Shown one piece after another: positions 1-9,473 of a stretch of DNA of 64,000 bases. Within the stretch, counting starts at the first letter, position 1. Every line of letters begins with the position of its first letter. Position numbers and translations under genes: made by a program. The notes under the pieces were generated by a model. That model did not search any database. It worked only from the letters and a program-made list of their open reading frames with translations, and had not been told where the DNA came from. The DNA comes from Rhodothermales bacterium (GTDB taxonomy: Bacteria > Bacteroidota > Rhodothermia > Rhodothermales > Bin80): positions 620,001 to 684,000 of the forward strand of contig CATQHT010000002.1 of the NCBI GenBank assembly GCA_958296045.1. The letters run 5' to 3'.

Positions 1-1071
1 AACAAGCTGGGCGTGACCATCCAAGGCCAGCCGTTTAAGCATATGCTGTTCCACTTCGTTTTGCCCTACTCCAACTGGGAGGCGGGAACGATCTGCACGT
101 CTGAGAGCTTTGAGGCGCTAAGTGCGGGGCTGCAGAATGCGCTCACGCAGCTGGGTGGTGTGCCCCGGCTGCACCAGACCGACTCTATGAGCTGTGCGGT
201 ACGCAATCTAAAGCGTACCGAGAAGGAGGGAGCCCCCTTTACCGACCGATATGGTGCTCTGATGCGGCATTACGGGATGGAGGCGCAGCACACGCAGCCA
301 CGGCGCCCCAACGAGAACGGGAAGATTGAGCAGAGTCACTTTCGGCTCAAGCGCGCGATCGGTAACCAGCTCGCCTTGCGGGGCAGTTCGGACTTTGAAA
401 GCAGGCAAGAATATGAGGCATTTCTGGCCAAGGTGTTTGCGGGGCGCAATGCTAATCGAGAGGCCCGTCTCAAAGAGGATCAGGCCAAGCTGCGCTCGTT
501 ACCCGAGCGGCGCCTGAACAGCTATCAGCGCAGACGTATGCGCGTGAGCAAGGGCGGGTTGGTCCGCGTGAAGAAGAACTGGTATTCGGTTAATAGTCGG
601 CTGATCGGGGAGCTGGTGGATGTACGGATTTATGCGGAGCGGATCGAGGTGTGGTATGCGCAGCGGCGCGTGACGCAGATGCCACGGCTCCACGGCACAG
701 GTAAGGCTCGGGTCGAATACCGCCATGTGATTGACATGCTGGTGCGCAAGCCTGGAGCCTTTGCTCATTATCGGTACAAGGCCGATCTATTTCCGTCTCA
801 TACGTTTCGCATGGCGTATGACGAGCTAAAGCGTGTCCACTCGAGCTCGCTTGCGGCCGACAAGCAATACCTGCGCGTGCTGCATCTGGCGGCCAAAGAG
901 AGCGAAGCCGCCGTATCTGCTGCGCTTAGCCAGTTGCTCAATAGTACGCAGCCGCTTACGCTCGTTTCGGTAAAGACGCTCATGAATCAAGAGATTGAGG
1001 AGCCCTCGGTGCAGGTTTGTGCGGTGGATCTGAGCGCCTATAATAGCCTGTTACACCACGAAGCGCAATGA
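1..1071 (+). CDS. istA: IS21-family transposase IstA, C-terminal part (cut by window edge)
   Basis: The reading frame is open from the first base, so the gene starts outside the window; about 355 residues are present against roughly 500 for a full IstA. The visible part holds the end of the DDE integrase core, including the stretch FVLPYSNWEAG and the region PNENGKIEQSHFRLKRAI that carries the last catalytic Glu, followed by the C-terminal beta domain that binds DNA. IstA cuts and joins the element ends (known for the family). Its stop overlaps the start of istB by four bases (ATGA), the usual translational coupling of IS21. No lesion is visible in this part. The last codons, VDLSAY, recur in the tandem repeats downstream of istB. 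Confidence 0.93.
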   Translation, partial: NKLGVTIQGQPFKHMLFHFVLPYSNWEAGTICTSESFEALSAGLQNALTQLGGVPRLHQTDSMSCAVRNLKRTEKEGAPFTDRYGALMRHYGMEAQHTQPRRPNENGKIEQSHFRLKRAIGNQLALRGSSDFESRQEYEAFLAKVFAGRNANREARLKEDQAKLRSLPERRLNSYQRRRMRVSKGGLVRVKKNWYSVNSRLIGELVDVRIYAERIEVWYAQRRVTQMPRLHGTGKARVEYRHVIDMLVRKPGAFAHYRYKADLFPSHTFRMAYDELKRVHSSSLAADKQYLRVLHLAAKESEAAVSAALSQLLNSTQPLTLVSVKTLMNQEIEEPSVQVCAVDLSAYNSLLHHEAQ

Positions 1072-1868
1072 AGACACTGACCACCGCGCAGCTGGACCGT
1101 GCGCTGCGTGCAGGCTTGAAGGAGCTTCGTTTGCCGAGTATGCGCGACGGCTACCGGGATAGGGCGGACTTGGCTCGACGAGAGTCTTTGAGCTTTGAAC
1201 GGTTCTTGTGGGAACTGGTCGAGACGGAGGTGCACACCCGCCGCAACAACCGGATACAGCGCTGGCTCCGGGAATCCGGGCTACCACTGGAGAAAACCAT
1301 GGACACGTTTGACCGGGGTCGGCTGCCAGTTCGAATCGATCACCATGTGAGCGTGCTCCTAGAAGGTGGCTTTCTGGATCGCAAGGAGAATGTGCTGGCC
1401 TTCGGTCCTCCAGGCAGCGGAAAGACCCATTTGCTGTGTGCGCTGGGCCGGGAGCTCATCTTTCAGCACCGCCGCGTGAAGTTTTATCGCTGCGGCATGC
1501 TCGTCCAGCAACTACTCGCCGCTAAGCGCGACCTGCGATTACCGCAGATGCTGAAGCGCCTGAGGCGATACGAGGCGCTGATCCTGGACGACATCGGCTA
1601 CGTACAGCACAGCCGCGAAGAGATGGAGGTCTTGTTCCACTTGCTGGCCGAACGCTACGAACGCGGCAGCATCCTGATTACCAGCAATCTCGCCTTCAGC
1701 CACTGGGAAAGCATCTTCAAGGATCCGATGACCACCGCCGCTGCCATAGATCGCATCGTGCATCACAGCGTGATCCTGGAGCTCAACCTGCCCAGCTATC
1801 GACTGGAAGCATCCAGGCAGCGGCAACAAGCCCAGCATAAACCTAGCACCAACACAGCAGCCCCATAG
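1068..1868 (+). CDS. istB: IS21-family helper ATPase IstB
   Basis: This 266-residue protein has the normal length for IstB, the AAA+ ATPase that selects target DNA and activates IstA. The Walker A motif GPPGSGKT is at residues 113-120 and Walker B (ALILDDIG) at 171-178; the N-terminal helical region contains the typical LRLPSMRDGYRDRA segment. It overlaps istA by four bases and looks intact. Its stop codon sits exactly where a 302-bp tandem repeat array begins, so the normal short 3' flank of the element has been replaced by repeated DNA. Confidence 0.95.
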   Translation: MKTLTTAQLDRALRAGLKELRLPSMRDGYRDRADLARRESLSFERFLWELVETEVHTRRNNRIQRWLRESGLPLEKTMDTFDRGRLPVRIDHHVSVLLEGGFLDRKENVLAFGPPGSGKTHLLCALGRELIFQHRRVKFYRCGMLVQQLLAAKRDLRLPQMLKRLRRYEALILDDIGYVQHSREEMEVLFHLLAERYERGSILITSNLAFSHWESIFKDPMTTAAAIDRIVHHSVILELNLPSYRLEASRQRQQAQHKPSTNTAAP

Positions 1869-2726
1869 CGGTTCCATGGAGCCGTCGCGAGCGCTTAGCC
1901 GTCGCGGCGGGCTCTGCCCTTACCTAGTGCTGATCCAGATGAGATACTCGCACCCAATAGTGGATCTGAGCGCCTATGACGGCCTGCAGCGTCCATGGAA
2001 CAGGTTGATCGCGATACCGCCGAGCAGAAAGGTCGGTTCACCGGGAGTCTGTCCGGTGTCTCCGAGCTGTTCAGGCCGTCTGCCGAAGCATCGGGTCAAC
2101 AAGCAGCGGAATTGCGGATTCCCGCGTCAACATGCCCAGCAAAATCCCTTGAGAACGCAGCAGCTCCTTAGTGGTTCCATGGAGCCGTCGCGAGCGGCTA
2201 GCGGTCGCAGCGGGTCTGCCCTTACCTAGTGCTGATCCAGATGAGATACTCGCACCCAATAGTGGATCTGAGCGCCTATGACGGCCTACAGCGTCCATGG
2301 AACAGGTTGATCGCGATACCGCCGAGCCGAAAGGCCGGTTCACCGGGAGTTTGTCCGACGTCTCCGAGCTGTTCATGCCGTCTGCCGAAGCATCGGGTCA
2401 ACAAGCAGCGGATTTGCGGATTCCCGCGTCAACATGACCAGCAAAATTTGCCGAGAACGCAGCGGCTCCTTAGTGGTTCCATGGGGTCGTCGCGAGCGGC
2501 TAGCGGTCGCAGCGGGTCTGCCCTTACCTAGTGCTGATCCAGATGAGATACTCGCACCCAATAGTGGATCTGAGCGCCTATGACGGCCTGCAGCGTCCAT
2601 GGAACAGGTTGATCGCGATACCGCCGAGCATACAGCTTCGTTCACCGGGAGTCTGTCCGGTGTCTTCGAGCTGTTCATGCCGTCTGCCGAAGCATCGGGT
2701 CAATAAGCTGCGGAATTGTGGATTCC
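1868..2726 (+). repeat. 302-bp tandem repeat, about 2.8 copies
   Basis: The string TACCTAGTGCTGATCCAGAT begins at 1921, 2223 and 2525, a period of exactly 302 bp both times. Copies start near 1868, 2170 and 2472; the third is cut off near 2726, where istB-like DNA begins. The copies differ by scattered substitutions. Each contains GTGGATCTGAGCGCCTAT, which is also the 3' end of istA (VDLSAY), so the unit seems to be built from the end of an istA copy plus non-coding DNA. The period is 2 modulo 3, so no reading frame runs through it; open frames of about 100 codons inside it are by-products of repetition. Confidence 0.85.
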
Positions 2727-3230
2727 CGCTGGAGAAGATCTCGGGGGTCTGTGATCAAACGCGGCCGCCCACTCGCATCCATCATGACCTGAGCGTGTAC
2801 TTGGAAGGCGGCTGCCGGGACCAGGGAGCACACAGGACCCCCTTCAGTCCACCGAACAGCGGTGAGATGTCCTTGCTGTGTTCTGGGTTGCACGGTTCCG
2901 GATCGCCGTATGATGCTCAGGGACACGTGAGAAAGGCGCTTACGACGGTCTCAGCCCGGACACCCTGGTACGCCTCCAGCACAGGCGAGAGCGCACCGAG
3001 GGCCTGTACGATGGCTACAGAGACCGCACGAAAGCGATCCCGCGAGGAAACGGTATCGACCAAACGGGGCAGCCTACGAACCACCCGCCCCGTTGCCTTC
3101 AGCCAGCCGGAAACCAACGGCACGCCTATGGTGGGGGTGACGGCCGCCCTAAACAGGCTCCAGCAGCACTACCACAGCGGATGACTGGAAGCCTCCAACC
3201 AACGCCAATCAAACAAGGAAATACCTGAAT
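2727..3230 (+). pseudogene. scrambled istB remnant
   Basis: Three pieces of this stretch resemble istB, but out of order. About 2727-2895 matches the middle of IstB (residues near 72-128), reading PLEK...IHHDLSVYLEGG and then PPNSGEM where the Walker A motif should be, with the catalytic Lys lost. About 2930-3050 resembles the N-terminus, with YDGYRDR for MRDGYRDR. About 3150-3225 resembles the C-terminus; DNA near GACTGGAAGCCTCCAA parallels GACTGGAAGCATCCAG at the end of the intact gene. No single frame spans it. It is the remains of a second, older IS21 copy. Confidence 0.75.
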
Positions 3231-3306
3231 CATATGTCTCCCATACAGCAGTATCTTTACCCCGAACGAACGAGGTACGGACCACTGAACGCCTACGAAA
3301 TCGGAC

Positions 3307-3348
3307 AGACTCCCCGGCTTCGCAGCTCGCTGCTCCGCCGGGGAGTCT
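3307..3348. other. perfect 12-bp inverted repeat, stem-loop
   Basis: AGACTCCCCGGC at 3307-3318 is the exact reverse complement of GCCGGGGAGTCT at 3337-3348. The 18-base loop holds a smaller hairpin, GCAG-CTCG-CTGC. It lies just inside the right end of the IS21 remnant. It could be a terminator, though no T-run follows on either strand, or a structural element of the insertion sequence. Confidence 0.6.
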
Positions 3349-3364
3349 CCTCCTCCCGAAACGC

Positions 3365-3407
3365 AATTCTAATTGTCGCTGGTCTCAATTCTAGTTGTCG
3401 TTGGACA
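3365..3407. repeat. right end of the IS21 element with repeated terminal motif
   Basis: Read on the minus strand inwards from 3407, the sequence starts TGTCCAACGACAACTAGAAT and about 23 bp further in repeats it as CAGCGACAATTAGAATT. Ends starting with TG and carrying multiple internal copies of a short motif, which are transposase binding sites, are typical of the IS21 family. This would be the right border of the region starting with istA; the left border lies outside the window. Confidence 0.6.
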
Positions 3408-3410
3408 GTC

Positions 3411-4897
3411 GGCTTAGCCAATTCCCCTTTCTCGTGAGCGGTTCCGTGAAAATCATGTGAACTCCAGTCACATATCGCCCGTTCGGTTGCAAGTGTCCGT
3501 GCTACACCAGTGGGTGAGCTCACCTGCAGACGCTTTCGGGGTATAGATCCAGGCCTCCGAGGTGAAAGTAAATGGCATTGGCAAATCGCCGTTTGTTGCG
3601 GAAGCCGCTACAGCGCACTTTGATTGTTTTGATCCGGCTGTTGATGCTTTCCACAGGGCCATTGCTCACCTTCAGGATGATCGCAGTGAGGATACCCCAT
3701 AGGTGATTCTTGATGGTCCTGGCGGCTGCTTCTACCGGTTTCAGCCGACACCGCATGGCCCACATCAACCATCGCTCCCACCCCTCAGGCGCCCATGGGC
3801 GGTGGACACGGTGCCACAATTGAATAGCCGCTTCCTTGATGGCCCACGCGCGGGCCGTCTTCAGCGTGCTGGTACGCAACTGCTCGAAGCGCGCCTTCTG
3901 CTTGGCAGACTTGTTGACCGAGTGAGTCAACCAATCATACTTAGTTCCCTTAAGGTCGTCGCGGCCTTCCTTCATCAATGCCCAGTGCTCCTGGCGCCGA
4001 ACCTTGTGTACGGCAGTTCCCAGGCTCTTCACTACGTGAAACTTGTCAAAGGCCACCTTCCGCTGCGCCTCTGGTACATGCTGCAGCGTGGCGTTGATGT
4101 AGGCTGGCCACATGTCCATGCTAACACTCTCGATCCCCTCCAGCTGCTCCACAGTGAGTCCAGCATACCATTGCGAAAGTGTTTCTTTCTTACGGTCTTC
4201 GCCCACATGCAGCACCGTACCCGCCTTTGCATCCGAAAAAAATGGTGACATTCGTGTGGCACTTGCGAAAAGAGGGCTCATCCGTGCCAATATGGGCCAC
4301 ATCGGATTCCTCTCTGCGCGCAAGACCGCGTTGCACCGCACGCTGCATGATCCCATCTATCGCATTCCAACTCACCTTCATCAGACGAGATACCGCCGAT
4401 ATGCTCGCCTCCTGCAGCCAATCAATCACCAGCGCCTCAAACTCCGCCGTATACCGTGACATAGGCTCCGCCCACGGAACCGGCACGGTGCGCACTCCAT
4501 GCTTTGAACACGCCATGCGGGGAAGTAGCACAACCGCCATAGTGCGATACCCGCACAGATCCAGGTGGCGCCATTACCGACGACGGTGATCGTAGCCCGG
4601 AGACGGTGAGCCGCACTCTGGACAAGGAAGCTGATGGCCGTCCTCGTAGGATACATGGATCCACGCTTCTCGCGCCTCATGGTCAAAGGTCACGTCGGAA
4701 ACCTCCCAGGGAGCACGGATGCCCAAAAGACAAGCGATATTTTTCTTCAGTTGCGACATATCATGGATGGAGTTGGAAAACATGGGTACCATCGCGATGA
4801 TGGCCTAGAAACAAGCCAGAAACGACAACGAATCCGTATCACCCGAAATCGTTTCCCGGTGGTTACAACATCATACCATCCAATCAGGGGAAGAGCC
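3411..4897 (-). mobile_element. degenerate ISL3-family insertion sequence
   Basis: The element is defined by its broken transposase and by a right-hand end at 4880-4897, which reads GGCTCTTCCCCTGATTGG on the minus strand, a typical ISL3 terminal sequence. On the left only GGCT at 3411 and a nearby CCCC tract resemble it, so the left end is uncertain. It abuts the IS21 end at 3407 almost directly. I could not identify a target duplication. Confidence 0.5.
3520..4792 (-). pseudogene. ISL3-family transposase, broken by a stop and a frameshift
   Basis: The N-terminal piece (4574-4792) has the zinc-ribbon start CPECGSPSPGYDHRRR. It ends at an in-frame TAA at 4574-4576, and the same frame resumes with WRHLDLCGYRTM and CSKHGVRTVPVPWAEP, the usual second Cys/His pair of ISL3. 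Near 4240 the frame shifts, and the DDE domain continues to 3520 with MDMWPAYINA, FDKFHVVKSLG and GPVESINSRIKTIKVRCSGF, all strong ISL3 signatures. The rejoined protein would be about 420 residues, normal for the family. With two lesions it should be inactive. Confidence 0.85.
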
Positions 4898-5803
4898 AAG
4901 AATTAATGGGGAGACCTAGCCCGTTGCGTACGCGGCAGCGGCGATTGCTTCCGAGCTGAAAGCGCTGCAGGCCCGGGAGTTGGACCGGTCGACCTCCCTA
5001 GCGCTTGCCCATAGTGCGCAGCGATTCGTGGCGAGCACGTTCGAAGGCGAAAATGCCCTGTCCATCACCGAGGTAGCAATTGATTTGACCGCTCGTTAGC
5101 GAAGTACATGCGGAAAAGATCGACGCCACAGTGTGCCACTGCAAACCGCTGACACCTTCAGCCGACCACCATGCCGCGCCCAGTTCCAAGCCGCCAATGC
5201 ACTCGAGCGCCAGTGCCACGTCCTCTCTGATTGTACGCTGTGTACTTCGCCTGAATTAAACGCGCTCTACGGGACGGTTACAGATCAATGCCAACGATGG
5301 ACTGTCGCGATCTTCATGTGCTTCGACTCGCACTACGCCGTATAGTGAAGCCGAATCACTTGAAAACAATGGAGGCGGCGCTTACGTATGAGGTCCACCA
5401 GAGACGACAATATGCTTCTGCAGTCCAAATCTGCTTTCCGAGCAACAAAGAATGAAGCAACCCCTTCGATTCCAGCCCCTCCATTATCGCGCCCGGCTCC
5501 TGATATGCGGTACACTGACCGCCCATTCTTTCAGCGGCTTCATGAATGATGCCGTGACGCAATCCTCATCTGGCTACAGATGCTGTGCTCTGGTATGACC
5601 GTGATCGTGTTGGTGATGCTTCGGGAGCAGTGTCCATGAGGACCTTGGTCCGTCGTTGCGCTGAATCTCTCGTGGCGGCCAAGCCTCTGGATTAGAGTGC
5701 CACTGAACGCATTCTTGCGCCAGAATTGCTATCTTGCGTGAAATCTGGCGCTCTGTAGCCGATGAAACTCCGATCTTCCCTGTAACCACGCTTCCTTAAC
5801 GCC
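4898..5803. other. gene-free stretch, possible trace of an integrase
   Basis: No convincing gene is visible. On the plus strand around 5240-5343 a short reading, WTVAIFMCFDSHYAV, loosely recalls the integrase core of IS3/IS481-like transposases, but stops and shifts surround it and no catalytic set can be assembled. I treat it as probable insertion-sequence debris of unknown type. Confidence 0.35.
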
Positions 5804-6937
5804 ATGTCAGAACACCAATACTACGAGTTCATAGCCGTCGACCGGCCACTTTCCGACGAGGATCGGGCCACGTTACGGAAAATGTCGAGCCGGGCGCAGA
5901 TAACCACTGGAAGCTTTGTAAACCATTACAACTGGAGTGACTTCAGAGGGGATCCAATGGAGCTTATGAGGCGGTGGTTTGATTTGCATCTGTATTGGGC
6001 CAACTGGGGAACGCGGCGGTTCGTAGTTCGGATTCCCACTCGCTACGCAGATCATAACGTGCTAGAGGCGTTCAAGAATAACATAGGTCTGCTTACCATC
6101 AGCGAGTTTGACGACCACCTGATCCTTGACATCCATGGCGATGGCGAGCAGCCGGATTACTACGAGGATGTGGAAAACATACCAAGCTCGTTGAGTCAGC
6201 TGGCCCCGCTGCGCCAGGAACTCTTGTCGGGTGATCTGACCGCGCTGTATCTCGTTTGGCTTGAGAGTGTGGCATCCGGCGCGGTACCTGATGAGGCTGA
6301 GGAACCATTACCAGGAATCGGTCGGTTGTCCCCTGCGGCGCAGACTCTCGCCAGATTCTTTCTTGTTGACAGCGAACTGATTGAAGCCGCAGTTCACGAA
6401 AGCTTAGCATTCGGGCCCAGCGCAACTGAACTGCAGTCCGCAGTGCAGTCGCTGCCGCGTTCTGAAATCAATGCGCTGCTCGTTAAGTTTGCCAGCCGTG
6501 ATCCTTATGCGGAGGCAGAATTGCGCAAAATGATTCTGGCTAGGGCCGCGTCGTTGCAAGGCGCCAAAACGCGGCGTACCGCGGCGCAACTTCGAGCCAA
6601 GGCAGAAGCGATCAGGGCTGCCCACAGAGCTGAGGCTGCGAGAAAGGAGGAACAAGAGAGAAAGCGCCGCGAACGTAAGGAAGCCGAAGCACGTGCAATT
6701 CGTGTAGCGGAATTGAAGGAAGCCGGAGAGAAGGCATGGGACGAGGTAGAAGAGAATATCAACCTCAGAAACGCCAAGGGATACCAGTGGGCGGCGAGCC
6801 TGCTGGATGATTTGCGCGCATTGGCTGAGTCCGAAGGTACGCTCGCGGAGTTCTCTGATAGGTTGGCCAATGTGCGTGATGAACACGCCAGAAAGAGAAA
6901 CTTTATGAAGCAGCTGGCCGCACGTGCTCTCAAATAG
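5804..6937 (+). CDS. uncharacterised protein with charged coiled-coil C-terminal half
   Basis: The 377-residue product begins MSEHQYYEFIAVDRPLSDED. It has an N-terminal globular region (about 1-200) rich in aromatic and acidic residues (GDPMELMRRWFDLHLYWANWGTRR). A linker region follows (about 200-250), then a long Arg/Lys/Glu/Ala-rich segment (about 255-330), which predicts a coiled coil. There is no signal peptide or membrane segment, so it should be cytoplasmic. From memory this resembles a widespread family of hypothetical proteins sometimes found beside SWIM zinc-finger proteins; no such neighbour is here. It stands alone between insertion sequences, with a hairpin downstream. No function can be assigned. 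Confidence 0.85.
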   Translation: MSEHQYYEFIAVDRPLSDEDRATLRKMSSRAQITTGSFVNHYNWSDFRGDPMELMRRWFDLHLYWANWGTRRFVVRIPTRYADHNVLEAFKNNIGLLTISEFDDHLILDIHGDGEQPDYYEDVENIPSSLSQLAPLRQELLSGDLTALYLVWLESVASGAVPDEAEEPLPGIGRLSPAAQTLARFFLVDSELIEAAVHESLAFGPSATELQSAVQSLPRSEINALLVKFASRDPYAEAELRKMILARAASLQGAKTRRTAAQLRAKAEAIRAAHRAEAARKEEQERKRRERKEAEARAIRVAELKEAGEKAWDEVEENINLRNAKGYQWAASLLDDLRALAESEGTLAEFSDRLANVRDEHARKRNFMKQLAARALK

Positions 6938-6961
6938 CCCTGTCGGCGCAACTGGGCACGC

Positions 6962-6982
6962 TAAGCCAGCTTTCCAGGCTTA
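6962..6982 (+). terminator. candidate terminator hairpin
   Basis: TAAGCC at 6962-6967 and GGCTTA at 6977-6982 form a 6-bp stem with a 9-base loop, 24 bases after the stop of the preceding gene. There is no T-run, so intrinsic termination is only a possibility. Confidence 0.35.
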
Positions 6983-7649
6983 ACAGGCGACAACCAAGGC
7001 ACCGCGAAACCAGCGTTACTAAGTTTGTAGCGTTCGGTGGGGGAACGGATCTTGTTTTGCGGTAGGCTACGCGCACGCAGGCTGTGAGGGAGGCGCCGGG
7101 TGGACTGAAACGGGCAATAAGAAGCTACATTTGGGGCGCCACCAATTCGCCCGAGACGCACGACGGCCTTCCAGGCCTCTGGAATTCCCGGTTATCCTGC
7201 GCGTAACATACAATCGTTCAGGCTCTGGCAGCGGAATGCACCGGCGGGCGCGAACGACGGTACGACATGCTTTCTCAGAGACTTCGTGCATATTCCGATG
7301 GAAGCGCGCCATCGATTCTGGAGCACGCGTGCCACTTGCATGCACCTATGTGCACGGTTAACTTCGGGGCTTTTGCAGCTGGGGTGATCGGGTGTACAAC
7401 ATGGGGTAGAAGGTCCTGTTATCATGGCCCCGAAAACGCCCGTTAGAACCACAAATAGGTCCTCGTCAAAGGGGCATGCACCCAGATCGCCAGCCAGTCC
7501 CCCAGCGGCCGCTCACGAATTCCAACTGGTGAACAAGATGGGACTAAGAATGACTCCCTTCCTACATGGGCGCTGCACGGACTCTGATGGCGGGAATATG
7601 GTCAATCAAGAAGGTGCACGAAAGCGTCGTAGCACTAGCTGGTGCTTGT
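6983..7649. other. gene-free stretch
   Basis: No gene with believable protein features was found here. The only open frame of note, 7424-7732 on the plus strand, has low-complexity composition, no recognisable motif and no ribosome site, and runs into the insertion sequence starting at about 7650. Confidence 0.5.
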
Positions 7650-9473
7650 CAGAAAATAGGGCATTTTGGGCGTCTGCCTGGCTGGAGCAAGGTCGGGGGC
7701 ACGCTGGGGGCCCGATAGGGACGCTGGTCTGAGCGATGGGAAGGGTAACAGAAGCGCTGCACGGCCATTTCTGACCCTCAACCGGGCTTCGTTAGCTCCT
7801 GGCGGCGCAGAGTGGATACAGCTTACCCGTCGCGGGCTTGTCGGAGACAGAAAAAGAAGGGCTCAGTCGAAGCTGGAGCGGGCGAGCCTTAAGTGGCCTT
7901 CGCGCGAGCGGCATGCCAGGCTCGTCGTTTCGCTTCTTTTTTCCTGACCACTTTGCCTAGTCGGTGAATGTTTGCCGACAGCACCGCCAGCCCTACCGAC
8001 CGATCGAAGCCCTCCTTTCCGTGGGTACGTATGAGCCCCATCCCCCGCTGTTGCAGGTTGTTGATGGCGGACTCGATCGCAGGATGCTGTTGACGCGCCT
8101 TGACAAAATCGGGATGAGACTCCCGCTCGCGTTGTTTCGCATTGCGGTAACCAGGCTTGGGCATGACGTTCAAGTCCAGCAGCTCATCCAAGGCGTCGCG
8201 ATTCTTCGCAGAGTAGAAGCCCTTATCCATGCTGCAGGACGTAAGCGACGGATAGCGCTTCTTTGCTTCGTCTATGAAACCCATGATCATGGCCTTATCG
8301 CCCCCGTCGTGCTGCACGTGGTGCATCAAGATGAATTGATGCTGATCCTCCAGCACGCAGACCGGAATGCCGAGCTCAGCTAACACACCGGCCTTTCCTT
8401 TCCTGACCCACTGCGTATGCGGCTCGAAAACAGAAAATATCTTCTCTTTGTGGTCAATCTCTTCCTTTTTCAGCAAGCGACGGTCCACTTGGTCTACCAG
8501 TTTTTCGCTGGCTTCCAGGTACCACGCCATCTTGTCGGTCACTTCCTTCAGCGTCTTCACCGTCCCTAACGCCTTTGTGATGATCTGGCGCGCAACCGCA
8601 AGGAACTGACGTACGCGGTCGAGGAAGCCATTCTTACGGGCCTTACGGCAACGGCGATACGCTTTCGTTAATCTTTTCACCCACCAGCGGGCCTTGCGCC
8701 AGCCCTTCATTTCTAGCGACTTGCAGTGTCCGTACAACCCGTTAACCAGACTGCGCAATGCATCACAGAGAAGTCGTACGTCCGTGGGCCACTCCACGTT
8801 GGTACGCGCCACAGCCGAATCCGCGCGGCAGCGCAAGGCATCGTTGGCGCCATGCTTACGCTCCTTATGACCCTTTGCTACCACCACTTGGTTGATCTCG
8901 TCGAGCGCCTCCTTCGTCAGCAGGGACACATTGTCGACCAGTGTTTGCACCGAAAACTGCTTCTTACTGGCGTCGCTGATCATGAGCATCTGACGCAGCG
9001 CCCTATGGTGGTTGGCCAGATCCTCCAGACGATCATAATCGCAGTTGAGTGCGAACTTCACTACACCTAGCACAAAGATCTGCCAGAAAGTCATGCCAGG
9101 GCGACCCTTCGTCCGATCTACGTCGGGAAGAATCCTGCGCAAAAGGACCTCCAGCACCTGTTCGCGCACATCCTTATCCGCATACAGGGACTGCAGGCCG
9201 CGCAACACCGCGGGGGTATCGTCCCTTGACTTGGGGTTCAGCTCAATCTGCTCAATGGGCGTGACAGACAGATCCGACTGGTACTTAAGGACCGCTCTCA
9301 TGTGTATGATTCGGGCGAATGTGGGCAGGTTCAGAGCTCAATATCGTGCTTTACGCTGAGACAAGCTAAATCTGAGCCAACATTCGCGGATTCAAGCTCT
9401 TGGCAGGAATTGGCCCACAATGGGTCCAGAGTGAGTTAGACCGACCATTAGCCCGCAAAAACGCCTATTTCTG
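7650..9473 (-). mobile_element. ISNCY-type (ISDol1-like) insertion sequence
   Basis: The element contains one intact transposase gene. Imperfect terminal inverted repeats are visible: CAGAAAATAGGGCATTTTGG from 7650 inwards and CAGAAATAGGCGTTTTTGCG read on the minus strand inwards from 9473, about 16 of 22 positions agreeing with one gap. The length of about 1.82 kb fits a single-gene element with a 470-residue transposase. No clear target duplication was found, so the borders are approximate. Confidence 0.5.
7889..9301 (-). CDS. ISNCY-family transposase
   Basis: The 470-residue protein is full length for this group. The N-terminal part (about 70-115) has the typical GMTFWQIFVLGVVKFALNCD segment. 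DALRCRADSAVARTNVEWPTD near 160 carries an early catalytic Asp, SCSMDKGFYSAKNRD near 365 a second. Near 415 the HPAIESAINNLQQRGMGLIR segment supplies the catalytic Glu, followed by GFDRSVGLAVLSANIHRLG. No frame lesion is seen, so this is the only clearly intact single-gene transposase in the window and the element may still be mobile. Its 3' end lies about 240 bp from the left inverted repeat. Confidence 0.88.
   Translation of the reverse strand: MRAVLKYQSDLSVTPIEQIELNPKSRDDTPAVLRGLQSLYADKDVREQVLEVLLRRILPDVDRTKGRPGMTFWQIFVLGVVKFALNCDYDRLEDLANHHRALRQMLMISDASKKQFSVQTLVDNVSLLTKEALDEINQVVVAKGHKERKHGANDALRCRADSAVARTNVEWPTDVRLLCDALRSLVNGLYGHCKSLEMKGWRKARWWVKRLTKAYRRCRKARKNGFLDRVRQFLAVARQIITKALGTVKTLKEVTDKMAWYLEASEKLVDQVDRRLLKKEEIDHKEKIFSVFEPHTQWVRKGKAGVLAELGIPVCVLEDQHQFILMHHVQHDGGDKAMIMGFIDEAKKRYPSLTSCSMDKGFYSAKNRDALDELLDLNVMPKPGYRNAKQRERESHPDFVKARQQHPAIESAINNLQQRGMGLIRTHGKEGFDRSVGLAVLSANIHRLGKVVRKKEAKRRAWHAARAKAT

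Noticed and set aside
1876-3184. Repeated open frames of about 100 codons that look like a gene family
   Set aside because: They come from the 302-bp tandem repeat; the period is not a multiple of three and the strings have no protein character beyond the istA tail.
5133-5345. Possible integrase-core gene fragment
   Set aside because: Only about 15 residues look similar and no catalytic triad can be built; mentioned only as a trace in the gene-free entry.
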